Of a stretch of DNA of 64,000 nucleotides, positions 1 through 8,285 are shown in pieces. Origin of the DNA: QHXW01 sp035280425 (GTDB lineage Bacteria > Acidobacteriota > Terriglobia > Bryobacterales > Bryobacteraceae); NCBI GenBank assembly GCA_035280425.1, contig DATEFW010000024.1:62001-126000 (forward strand). The letters are read 5' to 3'. The notes below the pieces were generated by a model. The model made no database searches. It worked only from the letters and a program-made list of their open reading frames with translations, and was not told where the DNA came from. Positions within the stretch are counted from its first letter, which is position 1. The number at the start of each line of letters is the position of its first letter. A program made the translations under genes and the position numbers.

Positions 1-60
1 GTATCTTCAGCGGGCAAGGAAGAACAGAGCGCAAGTGACCTCATCATGATGCCCGTTTAG
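1..60 (+). CDS. Possible 3' end of a gene entering from the left edge
   Basis: Frame 1 is open from the first base to a TAG at 58-60, giving about 19 residues ending in LIMMPV. The other two forward frames close earlier, at 36 and 48. This is only weak evidence for a truncated coding region, because a stretch this short can be open by chance. No family can be recognised. Confidence 0.22.
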   Translation, partial: VSSAGKEEQSASDLIMMPV

Positions 61-81
61 CCCGCCTAAGCGCTTCGACTG

Positions 82-1500
82 CTACTTGCCGCTGCCAGCC
101 GTGCTCGCCAGCATCTTATTTGAATTCGGCGCGGCCGGGCCTTCATGCGTGCCAAACCGTATTTCCATGGGCGTGTTTTTGAGAAAAACGACATCGCTGC
201 CGCGCGTCAGAAAGTGATTGTAAACCGACCAGCCGGCGCCGTAAAAAGCGAAGGTGGCACTGACCGGCCGGTAGTGCGCGGCCAAGCCAATCACGCTCCC
301 GATCAGTCCAAAGCCAGCGCCGCCCCGGACGGCGCCGCCAGCCGTGTCCGGTCCCTGATGAAAATCGGGATGCAGGCGGCGGTGGGGATCGAGGCCATCC
401 AGAGAGCCGAGCGCCAGAACAACATCGATCGCCGGCGCGATGATATTGGTCTTGGGAGTGACCGCGTGAGCGCCGCCTTCGGAATCGAGTTTCATATTCG
501 CGCCGGCCGCGGCATCTACGCCTTGCAGGCTGGCCTCCACCTTGCGTGTAACCCCGGGCGCCGCCTCGATCTGACGGAACATGAAACGAAGCTGTCCATT
601 CCTGTGCAGCCGTCGCGCGGGCACCACCTGAGTTACGCTGCCCACCAGGCGGGAGCCTTCCGGCAGGATCAGATGGTGATCGGGCGCAAAAAGAGGCTGG
701 GAAACCACTGCCTCGACGGGCGCGCCGAGGTGATCGGTCGCAGAACTCAGCGGCGTAACCAACAAAACGTGTACGACGTTGCCCGGCGGTATCTCTCCGC
801 CAAGTTGCGCCGACACAGCGTGAGGAGGTTCAGCCGCCTGATATTTTATGGGCTCCTTCAATTCGGCGGTGTACTGCATGCCGGCCGGCAGCCACTGCCG
901 GTGATAGGGGAACTCGGCCGCGATGGCTGCCTTGATCCTTTCCCATTTGCCGGGGGCCTTCACCTGCGCGATGGTTTGGTGCACCTGATCTTTGGCCTGC
1001 TGCTCCGCCTGTTGGACGGCTCCGCGCACGCGTCCTTTCTTTTTGCCGTTTCTGCCCGCCGTCAGATGCACCACGTTGGGCACACCTTGAGAAACGGCGA
1101 CATGCAACGGAATCTTTGTTCCGTCCTTCGCCACGACGGTGTCGAAATCGACGTGCGCCGTGCGAAGCGGGGTGAAGTCGCCATTGAGGATAGCCATGGT
1201 TCGCTGCTTGCGCGAAACCGGCTCGATGCTCGACACGCGGCCCAGGACCTGAGTACCCGCGGGAATCGCCATGCGGTCGAAGACGTAAATGGGCTCGGCA
1301 AGGCGTCCAGCGACGGGCGCACCGGGGTCCTTCACCCGCACCTTGTTTTCGAGAGTGATGTGCAGAGCCGCACCAGCGGGAACGGCGAGTGTATCAGCCG
1401 GCACAACGCCCGCGGCATCCGGGGGAGAGGCCGGCTGCGCATAAATCAACCAAGGCGCCAAAAATACGGCACATGCAAACCCACTTGCTCCCACGCCCAT
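82..1500 (-). CDS. Exported beta-rich protein with a duplicated domain (function unknown)
   Basis: Predicted 472-residue protein. The ATG at 1500 is chosen because an AGGAGG ribosome site lies a few bases upstream (about 1508-1513); an in-frame start 14 codons earlier has no such site. The N-terminus is a signal peptide ending near YAQPAS. Two related modules follow, around residues 45-140 and 235-335. Each has a pattern of the type VPAG...L...V...G..V.G.V..I, and each carries an Arg/Lys-rich strand then an aromatic/hydrophobic strand. This resembles beta-barrel proteins of the VirB10/TrbI type, but no conjugation genes are nearby. A Gly/Ala-rich hydrophobic segment follows near residues 390-420. 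It is transcribed divergently from the sugar transferase gene. Function is unknown. Confidence 0.8.
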   Translation of the reverse strand: MGVGASGFACAVFLAPWLIYAQPASPPDAAGVVPADTLAVPAGAALHITLENKVRVKDPGAPVAGRLAEPIYVFDRMAIPAGTQVLGRVSSIEPVSRKQRTMAILNGDFTPLRTAHVDFDTVVAKDGTKIPLHVAVSQGVPNVVHLTAGRNGKKKGRVRGAVQQAEQQAKDQVHQTIAQVKAPGKWERIKAAIAAEFPYHRQWLPAGMQYTAELKEPIKYQAAEPPHAVSAQLGGEIPPGNVVHVLLVTPLSSATDHLGAPVEAVVSQPLFAPDHHLILPEGSRLVGSVTQVVPARRLHRNGQLRFMFRQIEAAPGVTRKVEASLQGVDAAAGANMKLDSEGGAHAVTPKTNIIAPAIDVVLALGSLDGLDPHRRLHPDFHQGPDTAGGAVRGGAGFGLIGSVIGLAAHYRPVSATFAFYGAGWSVYNHFLTRGSDVVFLKNTPMEIRFGTHEGPAAPNSNKMLASTAGSGK

Positions 1501-1580
1501 CGGAAGGACCTCCTGAATTAACGTGGATAGATCGTAGCACAATCACTCTGCTCGGGGAGCCGCGCTTGGTCGATAGCGAT

Positions 1581-1590
1581 CGTGATCACG
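1581..1590. promoter_or_regulatory. Perfect 10-bp palindrome in a divergent intergenic region
   Basis: CGTGATCACG is its own reverse complement. It sits in the 269-bp gap (1501-1769) between two divergently transcribed genes, where an operator could act. No clear promoter boxes were recognised around it, and a 10-bp palindrome can occur by chance. Confidence 0.2.
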
Positions 1591-1769
1591 CTAGAGTCAC
1601 CAGGGCTGCTGGGTTTCTCGGGCGCGCTCGAAGTCTGCGGCGTCTACATGCCGGCTCGCGCGTACCGAGCGAACCCTCACGCTGGGCTTGTATTTTCAGC
1701 GGCTTCGCGCGAGTAAACTGTAACCACCCGTACAATTCAGGGTATCGGAGCATGTTATTCTGACTTCGG

Positions 1770-3182
1770 ATGTTCAGCCGCCAGCACCGGAAAGCCCGGG
1801 TTCTGTTTGCGCTCTCCGACATCCTTTTAACCGCGCTCGCGTTCGAGGCGGCCTACCAGACGCGCCTGCTGCTGCATCTGAACCACGTCTTCTTCATGAT
1901 CGTGCCCATCAAGGCGCTGGTGCTGGGATTTTCGCTCGCGGCCTGGGTGCTGATCGGGCTTTGGCTGGGGGTTTACGATAAGCTCGATTCCGGCGATCCG
2001 CGGGTGATCCTGCGTGATTCCTTCCGCCAATGCGCTTCGGGGGCGGTATGCCTGGTGATTTTCGAATACCTGATGCGGCTGGACCTGAGCCGCGCGTTTT
2101 TAGCATTCTTCGCGGCCTATAGCTGGATCCTGTTGCTGGTTTTCCGTCTCACCGCGGGGCGGATGGTGGGCGTGGTGCGGCGCGAGTTTGGCGCGCTCTA
2201 CTACGTGGTGCTGGTTGGACTGGGCGACCGCGCGCGCCGGCTGGCGGAAGCGCTGGAACGCTCCGCGCAGTATGGGATCCGGATCAAGGGATTTATTGCG
2301 GACGCACCGAGTACAGAAGCCGAAGTCCGGCTGGGCGCCGTGTATCCGGTGGCGACGCTTTCCGATCTGCCGACGCTGCTCCGCAAGCACGTGATCGATG
2401 AAGTGATTTTTGCGGTGGAGAGTCCCCGGCTGGCCGAACTCGAAGAAGTTTTTCTTCTGTGCGACGAAGAGGGTGTGCGGACGCGGATCGCGGTGGATTT
2501 CTTCCCGCATGTCAACAGTGAAATTTATCTGGAGCGGCTGGGCTTCACGCCGCTGCTGACTTTTTCGGCGGCGCCGCACGATGAGATCCGCCTGCTGGCC
2601 AAGCGCGTGATCGATATTTTGGTGGCGGGAGCGGCGCTGGTGGTGCTGGCGCCCTTCATGGCGCTGGTGGCGGCGGCGATCCGTCTGACGTCGCCGGGGC
2701 CGGTGATCTTTCGCCAGGAGCGCTGCGGATTGAACGGCCGGCGTTTCAGGTTTTACAAGTTTCGTTCGATGGTGCGGGACGCCGAAGCCATGCGGGATGC
2801 GGTCGAGCACATGAGCACCCGCGCGACGGCCATGAAGATTCCCGACGATCCGCGGCTGACCTTCCTGGGCCGCTATCTGCGGAAGTTTTCGGTGGATGAA
2901 TGGCCGCAGTTGTGGAATGTGCTCCGAGGGGACATGTCGCTGGTGGGTCCGAGGCCTGCGGTTCCGCAAGAGGTCGAGCAGTATCAGCGCTGGCAGCGGC
3001 GGCGGCTGCGCATGCGGCCGGGGCTTACCTGTCTCTGGGCGCTGGCGGGACGCGATAACGTGGATTTCGAGCAGTGGATGAAGATGGACATGCAGTATAT
3101 CGACAACTGGTCGCTGGGTCTGGACTGGAAAATTCTGCTGTTGACGATCCCCAAAGTTCTTTCCGGAAAAGGAGCGCACTGA
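1770..3182 (+). CDS. Exopolysaccharide polyprenyl-phosphate sugar-1-phosphate transferase
   Basis: 470-residue membrane enzyme of the WcaJ/WbaP family, which transfers a sugar-1-phosphate from a nucleotide sugar to undecaprenyl phosphate and so starts an exopolysaccharide repeat unit. The N-terminal half has several hydrophobic segments (residues about 12-110) and then a Rossmann-like CoA-binding domain (about 125-255, with VVLVGLGDRARRLAEAL). A membrane hairpin KRVIDILVAGAALVVLAP leads into the catalytic domain. Family motifs seen are GPVIFRQERCG, YKFRSM, DEWPQLWNVLRGDMSLVGPR and RPGLTCLWAL. The length is normal for the family. The next gene follows after 7 bp. No other capsule genes are adjacent, although glycosyltransferases occur 7-13 kb downstream. 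Confidence 0.92.
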   Translation: MFSRQHRKARVLFALSDILLTALAFEAAYQTRLLLHLNHVFFMIVPIKALVLGFSLAAWVLIGLWLGVYDKLDSGDPRVILRDSFRQCASGAVCLVIFEYLMRLDLSRAFLAFFAAYSWILLLVFRLTAGRMVGVVRREFGALYYVVLVGLGDRARRLAEALERSAQYGIRIKGFIADAPSTEAEVRLGAVYPVATLSDLPTLLRKHVIDEVIFAVESPRLAELEEVFLLCDEEGVRTRIAVDFFPHVNSEIYLERLGFTPLLTFSAAPHDEIRLLAKRVIDILVAGAALVVLAPFMALVAAAIRLTSPGPVIFRQERCGLNGRRFRFYKFRSMVRDAEAMRDAVEHMSTRATAMKIPDDPRLTFLGRYLRKFSVDEWPQLWNVLRGDMSLVGPRPAVPQEVEQYQRWQRRRLRMRPGLTCLWALAGRDNVDFEQWMKMDMQYIDNWSLGLDWKILLLTIPKVLSGKGAH

Positions 3183-3189
3183 CCGAGCC

Positions 3190-3804
3190 ATGCACTTGAT
3201 GCCAACCCAGGAAGAAGTCGTCGGGGTGTTGCGGGAGACCGGGGCGCTGCGCGACGGGCACTTCGAATACCCCAGCGGCATGCATTCGAACGAATACCTG
3301 CAGGTGCCGCTGGCCATGCGCTACTACCAGCACGCGCGCACATTGAGCGTGGGGCTGAGCCGCCTGCTGCGCGCCAATCCCGAGATTCGCGCCATCATTC
3401 CTGAGTTGTCAATTGTGGCGCCGGCGACCGGCGGCCTGCCGGTAGCGTACGGCGTGTGCGAAGCGCTTCGCGCCAGGCAGGTCTATTGGGCGGAGCGCGA
3501 CGATGAAAACGAGCCCTTGCGATTCCGCCAGTATCTGGAGCAGCAGCCCGGTGAGCAGGTAGTTCTCGTAGACGACATTTTGCGCTCCGGAAGCAAGCTC
3601 AGCGAGATGAAAGAGCTGCTGGAATCGCGGGGCGCGGTGGTGGTGGGCCTGGCGGTGGTGATCTACCAACCGAATCCGAGCACCAGGAACTTCGGCCAAT
3701 TGCCGCTCTATTATCTGGCGAAGCTCGACGCCCGCTACTACGCCGATGCCGCGCATTGCGAGCTATGCCGCCGCGGGGCGAAACTGGAAAAGGTGTGGGT
3801 CTAG
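3190..3804 (+). CDS. pyrE: Orotate phosphoribosyltransferase-like protein
   Basis: 204-residue type I phosphoribosyltransferase. The PRPP-binding signature VVLVDDILRSGSK lies at about residues 121-133. The N-terminal part (RETGALRDGHFEYPSGMHSNEYLQ) matches the orotate phosphoribosyltransferase pattern in which a variable base-binding hood precedes the PRPP loop. OPRTase converts orotate and PRPP to OMP in pyrimidine synthesis. The C-terminus carries a CELCRRG segment that is unusual for PyrE and could bind metal. The gene follows the sugar transferase by 7 bp and may be cotranscribed. A related salvage PRTase is the main alternative; the family is clear, the exact substrate less so. Confidence 0.75.
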   Translation: MHLMPTQEEVVGVLRETGALRDGHFEYPSGMHSNEYLQVPLAMRYYQHARTLSVGLSRLLRANPEIRAIIPELSIVAPATGGLPVAYGVCEALRARQVYWAERDDENEPLRFRQYLEQQPGEQVVLVDDILRSGSKLSEMKELLESRGAVVVGLAVVIYQPNPSTRNFGQLPLYYLAKLDARYYADAAHCELCRRGAKLEKVWV

Positions 3805-3872
3805 AACAAAAAAAGTGATTTGGCCGCAAGAATCGGATAGTTCGCCAAGTCCCGCCGCCCTAATCTGAAGGC

Positions 3873-4940
3873 ATGGAAACGAGTTCTCAACTAGTAATGG
3901 ATGAAGCGCGCTGGCAGCTTGTGCTGGCGCGAGAACTTTGCACCAACGAAAGATTTGTTTATGCGGTCCGCTCGACGGGCGTCTACTGCCGCCCCGGCTG
4001 CCCCTCGCGCCGGCCGCGCCGCTCGAATGTGATTTTCTTTCCGGTTCCTGACGCCGCCGAGCGCGCGGGGTACCGTCCATGCCTCCGGTGCCGTCCCCAA
4101 CAGCCAGACCGGTCGCGGCACGCCGAGTTGATCCGCCGCGCCTGCCGGACAATCGAAGAGCACCTGGATGAGCCGCTGGCTCTCGCGGATCTGGCACGCA
4201 AGCTCGAATTGAGCCCCTTTCACCTGGATCGCACGTTTAAAAGGTTTCTCGGCATTACGCCCAAGCAGTATACCGATGCACTCCGCCTGGAACGGTTGAA
4301 AGCGAACCTGCGGGACGGCCGTGAAGTCACCGAGTCGCTTTACGACGCGGGCTACGGTTCGAGCCGCAGTCTCTATGAGCGCGCGCCGGAGCAGCTTGGT
4401 ATGACGCCGGCGACCTACCGCAATGGCGGGCGTGGAATGAATATCGGGTATACGATCGTCGCCTCGCCGCTCGGCCGGCTTCTGGTGGCAGGCACCGAGC
4501 GCGGGATTTGCGCGGTTAGTCTGGGCGATTCCGACGACACGCTGACCCGGTCTTTAGACGCCGAATACCCCGAAGCCGAAATCCGCCGCGATCAGACTCG
4601 GCTGCGCCCGTGGATTTCGGCGCTGGTAGCGCACCTATGCGGAAAACAGCCGCAGCTCGATCTGCCGCTCGATGTACAGGCGACCGCATTCCAGTGGCGC
4701 GTCTGGCAGGAGCTGCGGAAAATTCCGTATGGCGAGACCCGCAGTTACTCCGAAATTGCGAAAGCCATCGGACGACCAACCGCCGCACGCGCAGTCGCCA
4801 ATGCATGTGCTACCAATCCGGCGGCGCTGGTCATTCCATGCCACCGAATCGTGCAGGAAAGCGGAGAGCCGGGGGGTTATCGCTGGGGCGATGAACGCAA
4901 GCGGGCGCTGCTGTCGCGCGAGAACCTGGCGAGGGTGTAA
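3873..4940 (+). CDS. ada: Bifunctional Ada: DNA methyl repair protein and transcription activator
   Basis: 355 residues, essentially the length of E. coli Ada (354). The N-terminal zinc domain has Cys39, Cys43, Cys70 and Cys73 (STGVYCRPGCPSRRP and CLRCRP); Cys39 corresponds to the residue that takes methyl groups from phosphotriesters. An AraC-type helix-turn-helix region spans about residues 85-185. The C-terminal O6-methylguanine methyltransferase domain contains IPCHRIV with acceptor Cys323. All key residues are present, so this should both repair alkylated DNA and, once methylated, activate its regulon. Its last 64 bp overlap the end of the convergent downstream gene. Confidence 0.95.
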   Translation: METSSQLVMDEARWQLVLARELCTNERFVYAVRSTGVYCRPGCPSRRPRRSNVIFFPVPDAAERAGYRPCLRCRPQQPDRSRHAELIRRACRTIEEHLDEPLALADLARKLELSPFHLDRTFKRFLGITPKQYTDALRLERLKANLRDGREVTESLYDAGYGSSRSLYERAPEQLGMTPATYRNGGRGMNIGYTIVASPLGRLLVAGTERGICAVSLGDSDDTLTRSLDAEYPEAEIRRDQTRLRPWISALVAHLCGKQPQLDLPLDVQATAFQWRVWQELRKIPYGETRSYSEIAKAIGRPTAARAVANACATNPAALVIPCHRIVQESGEPGGYRWGDERKRALLSRENLARV

Positions 4941-6196
4941 TCGCCGGGCCGTTTTCCCCGCTCGAGCTTCCATCCAGGCTTCAACTCGAGCTTCCAGCCG
5001 TCTCCTTCGAGCGGCACCGCTTCGGGACGCGCCGGCGCCGGGAGTGTGACCTGAGTCCAATCTGAACTCACCAGGGCGCCGCGCGAAGCTGTAAGCGCGC
5101 CCCACTCATCGGTAACCCGCAAATGAGGGTACACGGTTCCGTGCTCGCCCAGCGGGGTGACCTCGTTCGGATCAAACTGGATGTTCATTTTGCGCAGGCG
5201 AATGACGAGCACTGGACTATCGACCAGCCGAGCCTGGTAATCGCGCAAAGATTTTTGACGCCGCTTCTCGCGCGCCCTCTCTTCAGCGCGCAGCGCCTCG
5301 CCATCGTAGCGCGCAAGACCGGCTTCGGCAGCCTTGTGAAGATCGCCGGGCAGTTCGATCGAGAAAGCTTTGGCCAGCATGTCGCCCAGATCATTCGCAG
5401 GCTTCAGCCCGCTGCGCCAGTGGGAGCCGGAATCGTCCAGCAGAACGCCGTAAGCCGGGCCGGATTCGTAGGAAAATGACCGGACGAAGGTGCGGCCGCC
5501 TTCCGCCCTCTCGATCTGCGCTGCCAGGCTGTGCCGCATCTCGGCGTCAGATCGGCCGCTCAACTTCACGCCGGTGTACTCCGCCAACCCCTCGGACATT
5601 TCGAGCTCGCGCTCCTGGTTGCCGGCTTCGGTGAAGATTGATCGGCGATAAGTGCGGAACACCAGCGCGTCTTTGATCGCTTGCCGCCGGGCGTCGCCAA
5701 TCGCGGTGACCGCACGCTTGAGCGCCCGCCATTCGAGCCGCAGCCAGACGCGGCCATCGATGGTATCCAGATGCGCGTTCGACGGAGCCGTCATGGGGAA
5801 CCCGAGAGATTCCTGCACGCGGTGGAAGACTTCGTGCATCATGAGCTGCTGCCGCGCCCGGGGATCTTCGGGAAGGGGCCAGGCGACCATCGTCCAGCGG
5901 ATTCCAGCCCAGTTGAAAGCCGTGTTGGCGATATTCTCTGCCGCCGGCAATTGGCCCGTGAACACAGCGCCGCTCCTGGTGAGCTTGCCCTCGCCATCCG
6001 CCTGATTTGTGACGACCGAGTGAGTCGCGGGGTCAGCGAACAGCATCGGACCGCAGAGCGATACACCCCAGAGCGTTCCGTTATCGGCGTGGCAGGCCGC
6101 AGCGGCCTGGTCAAAGTATTGTGCGGCGAGACCGGGATCGATAGCCGGTTGGGCGAAGATTGCGGCGGCAAGCACGACGAAAAGCAAACGAATCAT
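4877..6196 (-). CDS. Exported HExxH protein, putative gluzincin-type metallopeptidase
   Basis: 439 residues with an N-terminal signal peptide (cleavage near IFAQPA). A zinc-protease motif HEVFHRVQE begins at residue 121, and an EGLAEYTG segment about 80 residues later could give the third, glutamate ligand. This arrangement is typical of gluzincins. The C-terminal 100 residues are beta-rich and look like an accessory domain. I do not recognise a named family, and similar proteins are usually left hypothetical. The stop codon lies inside the 3' end of ada, so the two genes overlap tail to tail by 64 bp. The protein probably acts in the periplasm or outside the cell. Confidence 0.75.
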   Translation of the reverse strand: MIRLLFVVLAAAIFAQPAIDPGLAAQYFDQAAAACHADNGTLWGVSLCGPMLFADPATHSVVTNQADGEGKLTRSGAVFTGQLPAAENIANTAFNWAGIRWTMVAWPLPEDPRARQQLMMHEVFHRVQESLGFPMTAPSNAHLDTIDGRVWLRLEWRALKRAVTAIGDARRQAIKDALVFRTYRRSIFTEAGNQERELEMSEGLAEYTGVKLSGRSDAEMRHSLAAQIERAEGGRTFVRSFSYESGPAYGVLLDDSGSHWRSGLKPANDLGDMLAKAFSIELPGDLHKAAEAGLARYDGEALRAEERAREKRRQKSLRDYQARLVDSPVLVIRLRKMNIQFDPNEVTPLGEHGTVYPHLRVTDEWGALTASRGALVSSDWTQVTLPAPARPEAVPLEGDGWKLELKPGWKLERGKRPGDYTLARFSRDSSARLRSSPQR

Positions 6197-6487
6197 GGGT
6201 TATCCACTACCTGATTCATTTGTCGAAAATCGAAAGTGTTGCAACACTCCGCTGTGGTGCACACGTCAAACGCAAGCCGCGCATCGACAAAAATTACAAC
6301 AACGCATGGCATAAGCTGCTGGATGGTATAAACTTACAAGATCCTGACGCACGGATGCTGAAATAGTGTGCAATTTGTTACAAAACAGTTGCTGGACGTG
6401 TTATTTTGCAGCGCACGGGCTAATTATCCACAGCTTTTTCCACAGGGCGGTTGAAAACTACCTTAGCGGGTTGAAAGGATCAGGGCG
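6197..6487. other. Intergenic region with DnaA-box-like sites and palindromes
   Basis: This 291-bp gap is visibly more AT-rich than its surroundings. It holds TTATCCACA at 6424-6432 (the consensus DnaA box), TTTTCCACA at 6436-6444 (one mismatch) and TTATCCACT at 6200-6208 (one mismatch), all in the same orientation. It also holds a perfect 14-bp palindrome AGTGTTGCAACACT at 6235-6248 and TTTGT-T-ACAAA at 6374-6384. It separates a leftward gene from a rightward one. It could be a replication-origin-like or DnaA-responsive control region, or simply a rich divergent promoter. No replication gene is in the window. Confidence 0.4.
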
Positions 6488-8269
6488 GTGAAACTGACTT
6501 GGGTCGATTGGGCGGTGGTCGCCGCTTATTTTCTTTTCAACCTGGCGATCGGTTTTTATTATAAAGCCCGTGCTGGTAAGAACATCAGCGAGTTCTTTCT
6601 CTCGGGCCGCAATGTTCCCTGGTGGCTGGCGGGGACGTCCATGGTCGCCACCACTTTTGCGGCCGATACGCCGCTGGTGGTGACGGGGCTTGTGGCGCGC
6701 AACGGTATTGCGGGGAACTGGCTGTGGTGGAACTTCGTTGCCAGTGGGATGCTGACCGTCTTCTTCTACGCGCGGCTGTGGCGGCGGTCGGGCGTGATGA
6801 CGGACGTGGAGTTCGCCGAGATCCGCTACTCGGGAAAACCCGCGGCGTTCCTGCGCGGCTTCCGCGCCCTTTACCTCGGAATTCCCATCAACTGCATCAT
6901 TCTGGGCTGGGTCAACCTGGCCATGGAAAAGATTTTGATGCTGGTGCTGGGAATTGACAAAAGCCAAGCGCTTCTCATTGTGCTGGGCATGATTGCGCTG
7001 ACTTCGTTCATCTCAACGCTTTCGGGATTATGGGGTGTGCTGGTCACGGACCTGTTCCAGTTCGTGCTCAAGATGTCGATGGTCACGGTTCTGGCTGTGT
7101 TTGCGATCCAGGCGGTGGGCGGCATCGACCAGATGAAGGCGAAGCTCGCGGCTATCGACCGGGCCAAGGCGGTGGGCGGCGGTCCGGTTGGATCGGCGCT
7201 GAGCTTCGTTCCCGATCTGCATTCGGCCTGGATGCCGATGATCACTTTTCTGGTCTATATTTCGCTTATCTGGTGGGCGACGTGGTATCCGGGAGCCGAG
7301 CCGGGCGGCGGTGGCTTTGTAGCCCAGCGGATGTTCTCCGCCAAGGACGAAAAGAATTCGCTGCTGGCTACGCTGTGGTTTAACATCGCGCATTACGCCA
7401 TTCGCCCCTGGCCGTGGATTCTGACGGCCCTGGCATCCGTCATTCTTTACCCGCATCTGAAGGACCCCGAGACCGGGTACATCCGGGTCATGATCGATTA
7501 CCTGCCGCCCTGGCTGCGGGGGCTCATGGTGGCCGCGTTTGCGGCGGCGTTCATGTCGACCATCGGGACGCAGCTCAACTGGGGAGCAAGTTATTTAGTC
7601 AACGATTTCTACCGGCGCTTCCTGCGCCCGGATAAGAGCGATAAGCACTATGTGTCGGTCTCGCAATGGGCTACGGTATTTCTGACAATCGTTTCGGCGG
7701 TGCTCACGTTTTACATGGACTCGATCGCCGGGGCGTGGAAGCTGCTGATCGTTACGGGCGCAGGGACCGGTACCGTGCTCATTCTGCGATGGTTCTGGTG
7801 GCGCATCAATGCCTGGAGCGAAGTCGCGGCCATGGCGGCAGCGTTTATCGTTTCATTGACCTTGCAGCTGGGTTTCGGCATGTCCAGCGATGATCCTTAC
7901 GGCTTCGCCTACATTATGATCATCACAGTAGGGCTGACGACGGTGGCTTGGCTGGCAACAACCTATTTGACCTCGCCCGAGCCGATGGACATGTTGCTTC
8001 AGTTTTACCGGCGCGTGCATCCGTCCGGACCCGGATGGAATCCGGTGGCGCGAAGGGCGCCGGAGATTCCGCGTTCTCGCGACACGGCTTACAATTTTCT
8101 GGATTGGATTGCGGGCTGCGTCCTGATCTATGGATGGCTGTTCGGCCTGGGAAAAATCATTCTGAAAGAATTCGTGATCGGGGTGGTATTCCTGGTCATC
8201 GGCGTGCTGGCCGGCGTGGTGATTTACTGGGATCTGTCACGGCGGGGCTGGAAGACGGTGATCGAGTAG
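6488..8269 (+). CDS. Sodium:solute symporter (SSS family)
   Basis: 593-residue inner-membrane protein with about 13 hydrophobic segments along its whole length. It starts LTWVDWAVVAAYFLFNLAIG, followed by the SSS-typical SEFFLSGRNVPWWLAGTSMV segment. Such proteins import sugars, organic acids or other solutes with Na+. The long charged loop around KAKLAAIDRAKAVGGG and the sequence WWATWYPGAEPGGGGFVAQRM resemble acidobacterial and planctomycete members often placed near sugar-use genes. No substrate can be assigned from context. The GTG at 6488 gives the expected N-terminus. Confidence 0.9.
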   Translation: MKLTWVDWAVVAAYFLFNLAIGFYYKARAGKNISEFFLSGRNVPWWLAGTSMVATTFAADTPLVVTGLVARNGIAGNWLWWNFVASGMLTVFFYARLWRRSGVMTDVEFAEIRYSGKPAAFLRGFRALYLGIPINCIILGWVNLAMEKILMLVLGIDKSQALLIVLGMIALTSFISTLSGLWGVLVTDLFQFVLKMSMVTVLAVFAIQAVGGIDQMKAKLAAIDRAKAVGGGPVGSALSFVPDLHSAWMPMITFLVYISLIWWATWYPGAEPGGGGFVAQRMFSAKDEKNSLLATLWFNIAHYAIRPWPWILTALASVILYPHLKDPETGYIRVMIDYLPPWLRGLMVAAFAAAFMSTIGTQLNWGASYLVNDFYRRFLRPDKSDKHYVSVSQWATVFLTIVSAVLTFYMDSIAGAWKLLIVTGAGTGTVLILRWFWWRINAWSEVAAMAAAFIVSLTLQLGFGMSSDDPYGFAYIMIITVGLTTVAWLATTYLTSPEPMDMLLQFYRRVHPSGPGWNPVARRAPEIPRSRDTAYNFLDWIAGCVLIYGWLFGLGKIILKEFVIGVVFLVIGVLAGVVIYWDLSRRGWKTVIE

Positions 8270-8285
8270 CGTTACACTGCCAGAT

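Noticed and set aside
145..1521. Plus-strand frame opposite the first exported protein
   Set aside because: The minus-strand frame has a signal peptide, a ribosome site and a patterned protein; the plus frame has none.
2100..3317. Long minus-strand frame opposite the sugar transferase
   Set aside because: His/Arg/Gln-rich composition typical of the antisense of a GC-rich gene, and no family features.
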